Of a stretch of DNA of 64,000 bases, positions 1-7,990 are shown piece by piece. The stretch comes from Dehalococcoidia bacterium. GTDB lineage: Bacteria; Chloroflexota; Dehalococcoidia; DSTF01; JACRBR01. Each line of letters begins with the position of its first letter. The first letter of the stretch is position 1. Location of the stretch: assembly GCA_015478665.1 (NCBI GenBank), contig JADMII010000001.1, positions 1 through 64,000 of the forward strand. Direction: 5' to 3'. The position numbers and the translations under genes were made by a program. The notes under the pieces were generated by a model. That model was not told the DNA's origin and searched no databases. It was given only the letters and a program-made list of their open reading frames with translations.

Positions 1-71
1 GAGATAGGGGGACTCGAACCCCCAACCTCTGCATTGCGAACGCAGCGCTCTCCCAGTTGAGCTATATCCCC
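1..71 (-). tRNA. tRNA-Ala (anticodon CGC), 3' end cut by window edge
   Basis: Read on the minus strand this folds as a tRNA. The acceptor strand GGGGATA lies at 71-65, the anticodon stem CTGCG/TGCAG encloses loop TTCGCAA (anticodon CGC, reading GCG, alanine), and the T arm contains GGTTCGAGTCC. The last acceptor base, the discriminator and CCA lie outside the window. Confidence 0.93.
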
Positions 72-80
72 GGACGGCGC

Positions 81-110
81 AGTATAACGAGCGCCGGGAG
101 TCGGCCTCAA
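81..110 (-). promoter_or_regulatory. Putative sigma-70-type promoter of tRNA-Ala
   Basis: On the minus strand TTGAGG (110-105) is followed after 18 bases by TATACT (86-81), ten bases before the tRNA 5' end. The spacing fits a housekeeping promoter. The rest of 111-410 holds no gene I can support. Confidence 0.5.
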
Positions 111-410
111 CTGCGGTGGCTCGCGCGGCCGCGTGCCGCCGTCGCGGCCTTCGACCGACTAAAGGTTCACAACGTCGTCCGGAGGTGCGGACGAGCGGGC
201 GCCGCGCTTCGGTCCGTCCCGCCGGAGGGCCGCCCGTGACGTCGACGGCACGCGCCGGCGCCGCCGCATCGCTCGCCGGCCGCTGGCGCCTGTCCCGCGT
301 CCCTCGTCCGCTGCGCCGTGAGGCGGGCAACGGCTTCGAAACACCCTGCGCCGGCCGCCGCCCGTACGATAGATGCAGCAAGCGGTGGATTGGGAACAAG
401 GGAGGCGCAG

Positions 411-1178
411 ATGAGGCGGAACTGGTGGATTGTCGGCATCGGCGGCGCGGTCGCGCTGACGCTGGTCGGCGCCGGCGTGGTGATGGCGCAGACGCCGACG
501 CCCGGTGCATCGGGCACGGGGACGAGCTTCCTCGACCGCGTGGCGCAGAAGCTGGGGATCGAGTCCACGAAGCTGCAGAGCGCCGTGAACAGCGCGGCGA
601 CCGACCAGATCAACGCGGAGCTGGCAGCCGGCACGATCACGCAGGCGCAGGCGGACAAGATGAAGCAGGCGGTCGCGAACGGCGACCTGCCGGGCTTCGA
701 GGGGCCGAAGGCCGGCAAGGGGCACGGCGGCGGCTTCGGCCGTGGCTTCGGCGCGAAGGTGAACCTCGCGAACCTCGCGAGCTTCCTGGGCGTCTCCCAG
801 GCGACGCTGACGACCGAGCTCCAGGCGGCGAACGCCACGTTGGCGACGGTCGCCCAGGCGCACGGCAAGTCGCGCGCGCAGCTCAAGACCTTCCTCACCT
901 CCGAGGCGAAGAAGCAGCTTGACCAGGCGGTGACGAACAAGGATCTCACGCAGGCTCAGGCGGACGCCAAGCTGAACACCTTGAACACCAACCTCGATGC
1001 TCTGGTCGACGCGCCGAACGGTGGTCATATGCGCGGAGTGATGCGTGGTCGGGAGTCGCAGGAGGCGCCGGAGACGCCGGACGCTCCGGGTGCGGGCAGC
1101 GCGACGCCGGGAACCGGCGCCGGCTTCGGCGCGCCTCATGGCGGCGGACCGGCGTCGAGCGCGATCTTCCGGAGCTAG
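411..1178 (+). CDS. Secreted protein with Ala/Gln-rich helical repeats
   Basis: Protein of 255 residues. The start is ATG at 411, preceded by GGAGG at 401; the frame is open further upstream but without signal. Residues 1-30 form a classic signal peptide (MRRNWW, a hydrophobic stretch, then VVMAQTP), so the protein is exported. The mature part has short helical modules with Gln/Ala/Lys (TITQAQADKMKQA; LTQAQADAKL), a glycine-rich central stretch and a low-complexity Gly/Ala/Pro tail. These modules resemble those in uncharacterised secreted proteins of high-GC bacteria. No catalytic motif is visible. It lies directly upstream of a two-component system, separated by a terminator-like hairpin, and may be a cell-surface protein linked to that system (inference). 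Confidence 0.75.
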   Translation: MRRNWWIVGIGGAVALTLVGAGVVMAQTPTPGASGTGTSFLDRVAQKLGIESTKLQSAVNSAATDQINAELAAGTITQAQADKMKQAVANGDLPGFEGPKAGKGHGGGFGRGFGAKVNLANLASFLGVSQATLTTELQAANATLATVAQAHGKSRAQLKTFLTSEAKKQLDQAVTNKDLTQAQADAKLNTLNTNLDALVDAPNGGHMRGVMRGRESQEAPETPDAPGAGSATPGTGAGFGAPHGGGPASSAIFRS

Positions 1179-1193
1179 CGCACGCGGACGGGC

Positions 1194-1227
1194 ACGGCAG
1201 GCCGCGCCGTGCGACCTGCCGTTTCTT
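1194..1227 (+). terminator. Probable intrinsic terminator after the secreted-protein gene
   Basis: ACGGCAGG (1194-1201) and CCTGCCGT (1215-1222) form an 8-bp inverted repeat, followed directly by TTCTTC. It starts 15 bases after the stop codon at 1178 and before the response-regulator promoter region. A -10-like TACACT lies at 1229-1234. Confidence 0.55.
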
Positions 1228-1249
1228 CTACACTGGAGTCGCAACACTT

Positions 1250-1948
1250 ATGAACGAACACGCTGACCCCGCCCGGATCCTCGTCGCGGACGATGACCGC
1301 AACATCGTGGACCTCGTGCGCATGTACCTCGCGAAGGCCGGGTACGACGTCGTCACCGCGCGCGACGGCGACGCAGCGTCGCGCCGCCTGCGCGAAGAGC
1401 CGTTCGACCTCGCCATCCTCGACATTATGATGCCGGGGCCCGACGGCCTGCAGATCATCCGCAGCCTGCGCCGGCGCAGCGAGCTGCCCGTGATCTTCCT
1501 CTCGGCGCGGACATCGGACATCGACAAGGTGGCCGGCCTGCAGTTCGGGGCCGACGACTACGTCACGAAGCCCTTCAACCCGGCCGAGCTCATCGCCCGC
1601 GTGCAATCCGTGCTGCGGCGCAGCCGGTCGCTCGCGGAGCCGGCGGGCGAGCGGATCAGCATCGGCGAGCTCCGCATGGACGTGCCGAACCGGACGGCAT
1701 CGATCAAGGACGAGCCGGTGGCGCTGACGCCGAAGGAGTTCGACCTGCTCGCCGCCTTCGCGCGCTTCGCCAATGTGACGATGGACCGCGAGAAACTGCT
1801 CGACCTGGTCTGGGGCACGTCGTTCTACAGCATGCGCACGGTCGACGTGCACGTCGTGCGCCTGCGCGCGAAGCTCGAGGGCTCCGGCGTGAAGATCGAG
1901 ACCGTATGGGGGAGCGGCTACAGGCTGGTGGAGGCCGTGCCGGCGTGA
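1250..1948 (+). CDS. OmpR/PhoB-family response regulator
   Basis: Protein of 232 residues. The N-terminal receiver domain (about 8-120) has the acidic cluster DDD at 14-16, phospho-acceptor Asp58 in LAILDIMMP and the conserved lysine in YVTKPF. The C-terminal winged-helix DNA-binding domain (about 135-228) shows LTPKEFDLL, RTVDVHVVRLRAKL and WGSGYRL. It is a cytoplasmic transcription factor activated by phosphotransfer from the kinase encoded next. The kinase start overlaps this stop as GTGA, so the two are translationally coupled. The stimulus is unknown. Confidence 0.95.
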   Translation: MNEHADPARILVADDDRNIVDLVRMYLAKAGYDVVTARDGDAASRRLREEPFDLAILDIMMPGPDGLQIIRSLRRRSELPVIFLSARTSDIDKVAGLQFGADDYVTKPFNPAELIARVQSVLRRSRSLAEPAGERISIGELRMDVPNRTASIKDEPVALTPKEFDLLAAFARFANVTMDREKLLDLVWGTSFYSMRTVDVHVVRLRAKLEGSGVKIETVWGSGYRLVEAVPA

Positions 1949-3387
1949 ATGCGCGCCTGCGCTCGTTCCTGTTCAGCATCCAGACGAAGCTGGTCGTCGC
2001 CATGACGCTCGTCATCGTGCTGGCGATCCTGCTCGCCGGCGTGGTCTTCGTGGCGAAGGCGCGCAACGACCAGCAAGAGCAGGCGCTCAACCGCGTCGCC
2101 GCCGCGTCGCCGGCGATCTACCAGGAGGCGCTGGCGACGCTGTACCGGCAGCCGGAGCAGAACGCGTCCGGCTTCGACCAGTCGCTCGACCGGCTGGCGA
2201 AGGCGCAGAACGTGCGCATCCTGCTGCTGGCGAACGACGGGACGGTGCAGCACGACACGGCGAACGCGCTCACCGGACGGCGGATGGTGCCGCCGCCGAT
2301 CAGCGTCGACGACGTGCACCGCGGCTACATCGCCTGGCGCTCGCCCGGCGGCCCCGACCAGCGCGACCTGACGCTGATCACCGCGGCGTCGACGTTCGTC
2401 ACCGGCGGCCGTCAGTTGCCGTTCACGATCGTCCTGGCCGTGCAGACGGACACCATCGCCGGCGCCTGGCTCAACGTGCTGCCCGGGCTCGGGCTGGCCG
2501 CCCTCGTCGCGATCCCGCTGGCGATCCTGGCGGCGCTCGTCTTCGCGCGCCAGATTGCACAGCCGCTGCGCAAGCTCGATGCGGCGTCGCAGGCGCTGGC
2601 GGGCGGCGACTTCGGCCAGCGCGTCGAGGTGGACCGCGACGACGAGGTCGGCCGGCTGGCCCGCTCGTTCACGCGCATGGCGTCGCGCGTCGGTGAGCGC
2701 GATGCGCAGATGCGCACGCTCCTCACCAACGTCTCGCACGACCTCAAGACGCCCATGACATCGATCACCGGCTACGCGCAGTCGCTCACCGATGGCACGG
2801 CAGAACCGCACGACGTGGAGCGCATCGCGACGGTGATCCGCGAGGAGGCGGAGCACGTCAACGGGCTCATCGCGGACCTGCTGTATCTGGGCGAGATCGA
2901 CGCCGGCCAGGTGCTGACGCATGAGGAAGACGTGCCGCTCGACGCGCTCGTCACGCGCTGCGTGCGGCGCATCGAGCCGACGGCGCACGCCCGCAACATC
3001 GCGCTGCAGGTCGACGTGTCGCCGGACGCGACGCTGGCGCGCATCGACCCGGACAAGCTGGAGCGGGCGCTGACGAACGTGCTCGACAACGCGACGAAGT
3101 TCACGCCGGACGGCGGCGACGTCGAGGTGCGGGGCTGGCGCGAGAACGGCACGCTGCCGGCGCGCACCTACTGCTCCGTGCGCAACTCCGGCGCGCCGAT
3201 CCCGCCGGAAGACCTGCCGCGGCTGTTCGACCGCTTCTTCCGCGGCGACCGGGCGCGTCGCTCGTCGGCGGGCAGCGGACTCGGACTGGCAATCTCGCGT
3301 CAGCTCGTTGAGCTGAACCGAGGGAAGATCGACGCCCGCAACGACGGCGACGACCACGTGCTGTTCACGATGGTGCTGCCGGGATGA
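1945..3387 (+). CDS. Membrane sensor histidine kinase (HAMP-HisKA-HATPase)
   Basis: Protein of 480 residues starting at GTG 1945, which overlaps the response-regulator stop. An upstream ATG at 1906 would lie inside the regulator gene and is rejected. Order: TM1 about 14-36, an extracytoplasmic sensor of about 140 residues, TM2 about 175-205, HAMP, HisKA with phospho-acceptor His265 (NVSHDLKTP), then the ATPase domain with N-box NVLDNATKF and G-box GSGLGLAIS. Family knowledge: it autophosphorylates and transfers phosphate to Asp58 of its partner. The sensor domain has no motif I recognise. Confidence 0.95.
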   Translation: MNARLRSFLFSIQTKLVVAMTLVIVLAILLAGVVFVAKARNDQQEQALNRVAAASPAIYQEALATLYRQPEQNASGFDQSLDRLAKAQNVRILLLANDGTVQHDTANALTGRRMVPPPISVDDVHRGYIAWRSPGGPDQRDLTLITAASTFVTGGRQLPFTIVLAVQTDTIAGAWLNVLPGLGLAALVAIPLAILAALVFARQIAQPLRKLDAASQALAGGDFGQRVEVDRDDEVGRLARSFTRMASRVGERDAQMRTLLTNVSHDLKTPMTSITGYAQSLTDGTAEPHDVERIATVIREEAEHVNGLIADLLYLGEIDAGQVLTHEEDVPLDALVTRCVRRIEPTAHARNIALQVDVSPDATLARIDPDKLERALTNVLDNATKFTPDGGDVEVRGWRENGTLPARTYCSVRNSGAPIPPEDLPRLFDRFFRGDRARRSSAGSGLGLAISRQLVELNRGKIDARNDGDDHVLFTMVLPG

Positions 3388-3557
3388 GGGGTGGCGCGCC
3401 GTAAGGGGGATTGGTGCGGTGCCGGACGGCGCCGCAGCCGTCGCCCACGCCCTACCACGTACGCCCCAACCAACACTCCACTCCAGCCCGCACGGGGGTG
3501 TAACCTACGGTCGTGTAGAATCGGGCCGATGCGCCAGGGAGTGACGGACGTGAGGGC
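3388..3557 (+). promoter_or_regulatory. Intergenic region with possible promoter of the solute-binding protein
   Basis: The region separates the kinase stop and the next gene. A good -10-like TAGAAT is at 3516-3521, but there is no convincing -35 at standard spacing. The next gene has a GAGGG-type ribosome site just before ATG 3558. No small gene is seen. Confidence 0.35.
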
Positions 3558-5258
3558 ATGAGCGACTACTGGCAACGGCTGCGCGATGCGCGCGTCTCCC
3601 GGCGGCGGCTGCTCGCGGCCGGCGCAGCGCTCGGTGCGACGGCGGCGTCGCTGCCGGTCGTCGGCTGCGGCAGCAGCAGGCGCGGCGCGCGGCCGGCGGC
3701 ATCGGCGACGGGCGGGCGTGGCGCAGCCGACCAGCCCGACGTGCTGAACCCGGGCGGGACGCCGGTGCGCGGCGGGCGGTATCGATACTCCGTCGGTGCA
3801 GACTTCGGGAGCTGGGACCCGCATACGGGCGTCGCCGTCGCCTCGGCCTACTTCCCCCGGCTCTACAACGTCCTCCTCAACCAATCGGCGGCGCGGCCGG
3901 GCTTCTTCTACTTCGACCTCGCATCATCGCTTGAGACTCCGAACGCGCAGACCTACATCTTCCAGCTGCGCCCGAACGTGCGCATCACGCCGAACGACCT
4001 CGGCGTGTTCGAGCGGGCGCTCGACGGCGAGGACGTGCGCCTGACGCTCGAACGCATCGCCGCGACGAAGGAGGCGAACAACTACACGTTCGCGCACGAC
4101 TACATCGCGAAGACGGCCGTCGCGTCGGACGCGGTGACCGTGACGGCGACACGCCCGTACGCCTGGTTCATCAGCCGCATCGGCCTCTTCTTCAACACGA
4201 TCGTCCCGCGCGAGCTGCTCGCCGGCGACCCCTCGCGGCTCGCCACGCGCGCCGCCGGCGGCGGCCCCTACCGGCTGGCGCAGCTGCGCACGGGGCAGTC
4301 GGCGACGTTCGACCGCAACCCGAACTACTATCGCAGCGACCCCGCGACCGGGGCGCAGCTGCCGTACGTCGACGGGCTCGACGTCAGCATCATCACCGAC
4401 CGCTCGGCGGCGCACACGGCCTTCCTCAGCGGCCAGATCGACGGCTACCTGCCGGCCGACGGACGCGAGGCGCGCACGCTCGGCACGGGCGTCACGATCG
4501 GACGCGACCCGAACTTCTCGTACATCTCGTTCACGATGAACGCGCAGCGACCGCCCTTCACCGATGCGCGCGTGCGGCGTGCGTTTTCACGCGCGATCAA
4601 CCGCGATGACTACGTGCGGGTGGTGTACGGCGGCGACGCGCGCCCGGATGGCCTCGTGCACTGGTCGCTCGGCGACTACGCGCTCGACCCGCAGGCGCTG
4701 GCGGCGACCTACCAGCCGTTCGACATCGGCGAGGCGAAGAAGCTGGTCTCGCAGGTGGGCGGCATCAGGGTGAAGATAATGTACCCCGGCTCGACCGACC
4801 TCGAGGGCCACAGCGCACACCTGCCGATCTTCCTCGGGCAGATGAAGGCGGCGGGCATCGAGATCGAGAGCGACCCGCAGCCCTTCGGGTCCTGGCTGGA
4901 GAACTACCGGAAGCTCAACTACGACTGCTCGCTGAGCCTCAATCAGCTCTACGAGACGCCGGAATCACCGCTCGGCTTCCACACCAACTCCGGGCCGCTC
5001 GGCGACGGCTCGTACGTTCGCGGTCTCGGCGACCCGCAGATCGAAGCGGCGGTGAAGAAGGCGAACGAGACGATCGAGCTGCCGGCGCGGATCGCGGCGG
5101 TGCACGAGGCGCAGAAGGTGATCTACGCCAAAGACCCGATCACCTTCCCGCTCGTCACGCCCTACGACTACGCGGCGTACGGCACGCGCGTCCATGCCTA
5201 CCCGGCCGGGATCGGCACGACGGCGTTTCTGATCAACACCTTCTGGCTGTCGGCGTAG
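3558..5258 (+). CDS. ABC transporter solute-binding lipoprotein, family 5 (peptide/nickel type)
   Basis: Protein of 566 residues. The N-terminus has a twin-arginine export motif (SRRRLLAAG) followed by a hydrophobic stretch ending in the lipobox-like PVVGC, so Cys37 is probably lipidated and the protein tethered outside the membrane. The body is a family-5 extracellular solute-binding protein: N-terminal lobe with GGRYRYSVGADFGSWDP, YNPNYY-like FDRNPNYYR, and the hinge region with RRAFSRAINRDDY. Family members bind oligopeptides, opines, nickel complexes or sugars; the ligand cannot be read here. No permease or ATPase gene is adjacent, so it is an orphan component. The oxygenase operon downstream could supply a catabolic context, but that is speculation. 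Confidence 0.88.
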   Translation: MSDYWQRLRDARVSRRRLLAAGAALGATAASLPVVGCGSSRRGARPAASATGGRGAADQPDVLNPGGTPVRGGRYRYSVGADFGSWDPHTGVAVASAYFPRLYNVLLNQSAARPGFFYFDLASSLETPNAQTYIFQLRPNVRITPNDLGVFERALDGEDVRLTLERIAATKEANNYTFAHDYIAKTAVASDAVTVTATRPYAWFISRIGLFFNTIVPRELLAGDPSRLATRAAGGGPYRLAQLRTGQSATFDRNPNYYRSDPATGAQLPYVDGLDVSIITDRSAAHTAFLSGQIDGYLPADGREARTLGTGVTIGRDPNFSYISFTMNAQRPPFTDARVRRAFSRAINRDDYVRVVYGGDARPDGLVHWSLGDYALDPQALAATYQPFDIGEAKKLVSQVGGIRVKIMYPGSTDLEGHSAHLPIFLGQMKAAGIEIESDPQPFGSWLENYRKLNYDCSLSLNQLYETPESPLGFHTNSGPLGDGSYVRGLGDPQIEAAVKKANETIELPARIAAVHEAQKVIYAKDPITFPLVTPYDYAAYGTRVHAYPAGIGTTAFLINTFWLSA

Positions 5259-5393
5259 ACCCGCGGCGCATCCGCGGACGGCCCCGCAGCCTGGCGGTGT
5301 ACGGGCGCGGCGTCGGCCGGCCCCCGGCTTCGACGGCGCGGCAACGATGCGTGCGTGAACGCCGCGGCCTGCCGCAGCAGCAGGTCGCCCCAC

Positions 5394-5436
5394 TTGACAT
5401 CTGCTACTGGTTGGGAGATTATTCTGACCATATGGT
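5394..5436 (+). promoter_or_regulatory. Promoter and palindromic operator of the TetR-led operon
   Basis: A perfect -35 TTGACA (5394-5399) is followed after 17 bases by GATTAT (5417-5422). A perfect 10-bp palindrome ACCATATGGT (5427-5436) spans the ATG at 5432. Its position over the start of a TetR-family gene suggests autoregulation (inference). The predicted transcription start lies only a few bases before ATG. Confidence 0.55.
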
Positions 5437-6127
5437 AGCGAAACCGGGGATCAGCAGCCTGTCGCGGCGGCCGCCGCCCGGCGTGCCCGCGCCAGTCCGC
5501 GCGTGCGACGCGGCCGCGCCGCCCCGCCCGCGTGACCGGCGGCGGGTCGTGCTCGATGCGGCGACCACGCTCTTCGCCGAACGCGGCTTCGGCGCCGTCT
5601 CGGTGCAGGACATCGCCGATGCCGCGCGCACGCACAAGACGACCGTGCTCTACCACTTCCCGACGAAGGACGCGCTGCACGAGGCGGTGCTCGACGAGGC
5701 GTTCGGCCGCGTCGCGCAGGTGATGCGCGAGTTCCTCGCCGGCGAGGCACGGCGCGAACGCATCGCCTACATGCTCGACCAGATCCACGCGTTCTTCGCC
5801 GGGCAGATCGCCCTCGCGCGACTGCTCGAACGCGAGCTGTTGGAGCCGTCCGGCGATGAGGCGCATCTGCAGCGCTTCGTCGAGGCGATCTACGCGCCCG
5901 CGGTCGCGTCGCTGGAACGCGCCGTCGCCGCTGGCCGCGTGCGGCCGGTCGACCCGGCGCTCTTCATTCATGACCTCCACGTGCAGATCATCGGCTACTT
6001 CTGCCATGGCGGCCTGATCGCGCGGCTGGGCGTGCGCGAGCCGCTGTCGATCGAGGCGCTGATCGCGCGCCGCAACCACATCGTCGACCAGATCGCGCGC
6101 CAGCTGGGGATCGAGGAGGCACCATGA
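5432..6127 (+). CDS. TetR/AcrR-family transcriptional regulator
   Basis: Protein of 231 residues from ATG 5432; an ATG at 5297 lies upstream of the promoter and is rejected. A disordered Pro/Arg-rich N-terminus precedes the helix-turn-helix at about residues 32-80 (RRRVVLDAATTLFAERGF, VSVQDIADAA, LYHFPTKDALHEAVL). The C-terminal helical ligand-binding domain is divergent, as usual. Its stop overlaps the Rieske oxygenase start (ATGA), so it leads the operon. It probably represses the catabolic genes until a substrate-like ligand binds. Confidence 0.93.
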   Translation: MVAKPGISSLSRRPPPGVPAPVRACDAAAPPRPRDRRRVVLDAATTLFAERGFGAVSVQDIADAARTHKTTVLYHFPTKDALHEAVLDEAFGRVAQVMREFLAGEARRERIAYMLDQIHAFFAGQIALARLLERELLEPSGDEAHLQRFVEAIYAPAVASLERAVAAGRVRPVDPALFIHDLHVQIIGYFCHGGLIARLGVREPLSIEALIARRNHIVDQIARQLGIEEAP

Positions 6128-7140
6128 CACTCGCCACCGCGCCCGGACGAGCTCCGCTGCCCGGCGCGCCGGACGGCCACCGCTTCGAGATCCCGCCCTA
6201 TCCCAACGGCTGGTTCCAGGTCGCCTACAGCGACGAACTGGCGCCGGGCGACGTGCGGCCGCTGAGCTACTTCGGCACGGAGCTGGTGCTCTTCCGCGAC
6301 GAGCGCGGCGAGGCGCACGTGCTCGACGCCTACTGCCCGCATCTCGGCGCGCACCTGGGCTACGGCGGCATCGTCGAGGACGGCTGCATCCGCTGCCCCT
6401 TCCACGCCTGGCGCTTCGATGGCGACGGCGCCTGCATCGAGGTGCCGTACGCGCAGAAGATCCCGCCGCTCGCGCGACTCGATGCCTGGCCCGTGTTCGA
6501 GGCGAACGGCCTGGTGATGGTCTACCATCACATGGACCGCCAGCCCCCGGCGTGGACGCCGCCCCTCCTGCCGGAGTACGCCTCCGAGGCCTGGACGGAC
6601 TACACGCGCCGTCGCTGGAAGATTCGCACGCACAACCAGGAGATGGCGGAGAACGGCGTCGACTCCGCGCACTTCAAGTACGTCCACGGCACGCCGGAGC
6701 AGCCGCAGACGCGCGCCGAGATCGACGGCCATATCTTCCGCGTGCGCTCGCCGGTGCAGTACAGCACGCCGCAGGGCGCGATCGAAGGGCAGATCGCCTC
6801 CGACTCGTACGCGTTCGGGTTCAGCACCGTGCGCTTCACCGGCATCGTCGAGACGCTGCTCGTGTCGTCGGTGACGCCGATCGACGGCGAGTACGTCGAC
6901 GTGCGGTTCTCCTTCAAGACGAAGAAGGTCGGCGACGACGCGATCACGTCGAACGTGGCGGCGGCGTTCATCGCCGAAATCGAACGGCAGCTCGGGCAGG
7001 ACATCCCGATCTGGGAGCACAAGACGATGAAGATGCGGCCGGTGCTCTGCGACGGCGACGGGCCGATCGGCCTCTTCCGGCGCTGGGCGAAGCAGTTCTA
7101 CATCGCCGCCCCGGCGGATCTCGCCAGCGCGCCGGAATGA
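6124..7140 (+). CDS. Rieske non-heme iron oxygenase, KshA-like
   Basis: Protein of 338 residues. The [2Fe-2S] Rieske domain has Cys71-x-His73 and Cys91-x2-His94 (YCPHLG and CPFHAW). The catalytic domain has NGVDSAHFKYVHGT, which carries the mononuclear-iron histidines and the bridging aspartate. Overall it resembles 3-ketosteroid 9-alpha-hydroxylase oxygenase components and related ring hydroxylases. Such enzymes insert oxygen into hydrophobic rings using electrons from a separate reductase, and no reductase gene is present here. Start and stop overlap both neighbours by 4 bases, so it is co-translated with the regulator and the hydrolase. The substrate (steroid, terpenoid or aromatic) cannot be decided. 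Confidence 0.87.
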   Translation: MTLATAPGRAPLPGAPDGHRFEIPPYPNGWFQVAYSDELAPGDVRPLSYFGTELVLFRDERGEAHVLDAYCPHLGAHLGYGGIVEDGCIRCPFHAWRFDGDGACIEVPYAQKIPPLARLDAWPVFEANGLVMVYHHMDRQPPAWTPPLLPEYASEAWTDYTRRRWKIRTHNQEMAENGVDSAHFKYVHGTPEQPQTRAEIDGHIFRVRSPVQYSTPQGAIEGQIASDSYAFGFSTVRFTGIVETLLVSSVTPIDGEYVDVRFSFKTKKVGDDAITSNVAAAFIAEIERQLGQDIPIWEHKTMKMRPVLCDGDGPIGLFRRWAKQFYIAAPADLASAPE

Positions 7141-7985
7141 GCGACATGCCGCGGGCGATCGATACGTTCGTCAACGTGACGATGGGCTCCGTCGCCCGGC
7201 CGCAGTGGCTCGTGCGGGTCGCGGAAGACTACTTCAACCGCGCCGACGCCATCTTCCGCGACATCGACGTGCCGGAGCTCATCGACGCCATGGACGCAGC
7301 GGGCGTCGCGAAGGCGATCATCACGACGACGGCGGAAGAGCCGTCGGAGCACGCGCTGTCGTTTCCGCGCGCTCACCCGGAGCGCTTCGCGCTGTCGCTC
7401 TCGCTCGACCCGCGCAACGGGATGGCGTCGGTGCGCGCGCTCGAGCGCCTCGTCCGCGATGAGCCGGTGGTGCTGGCGCGGATCACGCCGTTCATGATCA
7501 ACCTGCCGCCGGATGACCGCGTCTACTACCCCGTCTACGCCAGGTGCATCGACCTGGATCTGCCGATCGCGATCAACACCGGCATCCCCGGGCCGCCGAT
7601 GCCGGGGAGATGCCAGGATCCGATGTACCTCGACGAGGTGTGCGTCTTCTTTCCGGAACTGAAGCTGGTGATGGCGCACGGCGCCGATCCGTGGTGGGAC
7701 GTCGCCATCCGGCTGATGCTCAAGTACCGCAACCTCTACCTGCAGACGTCGGCCTACGCGCCGCGCTACTTCCCGCCGCAGCTGATCCATTTCATGAACA
7801 CGCGCGGTCAGGACAAGATCATGTTCGCGTCCGACCACCCGGTGCTCTCGTTCGACCGCTGCATCAAGGAAGCAGCGGCCCTCGACCTGCGCGAGGGCGT
7901 GCTCGACAAGTTCCTGTATGCCAACGCCGAGCGGCTGTTCTTCTCGGCACAAGACGCAGCGCCGCGCCCGGACGAGGAGTCGTGA
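7137..7985 (+). CDS. Amidohydrolase-2 family metal-dependent hydrolase/decarboxylase
   Basis: Protein of 282 residues; ATG 7137 overlaps the oxygenase stop. A second ATG in frame at 7146 is an alternative start. The sequence fits the ACMSD/4-hydroxyphenyl amidohydrolase TIM-barrel group: DTFVNVT at the N-terminus where DxH is usual, a mid-barrel KLVMAHGADPWWD segment with metal-ligand His, and the C-terminal KIMFASDHPVLSFDR carrying the catalytic Asp. The first strand reads D-T-F rather than the canonical D-x-H, so the metal site may differ. Family enzymes hydrolyse or decarboxylate ring-cleavage products, which suits a downstream step in this operon. Confidence 0.82.
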   Translation: MSDMPRAIDTFVNVTMGSVARPQWLVRVAEDYFNRADAIFRDIDVPELIDAMDAAGVAKAIITTTAEEPSEHALSFPRAHPERFALSLSLDPRNGMASVRALERLVRDEPVVLARITPFMINLPPDDRVYYPVYARCIDLDLPIAINTGIPGPPMPGRCQDPMYLDEVCVFFPELKLVMAHGADPWWDVAIRLMLKYRNLYLQTSAYAPRYFPPQLIHFMNTRGQDKIMFASDHPVLSFDRCIKEAAALDLREGVLDKFLYANAERLFFSAQDAAPRPDEES

Positions 7986-7990
7986 GACCG

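Noticed and set aside
1918-3357. A 479-residue minus-strand frame over the histidine kinase
   Set aside because: It is an antisense shadow caused by high GC; composition is Arg-rich and no family motif is present.
3558-5258. Solute-binding protein as part of a full ABC operon
   Set aside because: No permease or ATPase frame lies on either side in this window.
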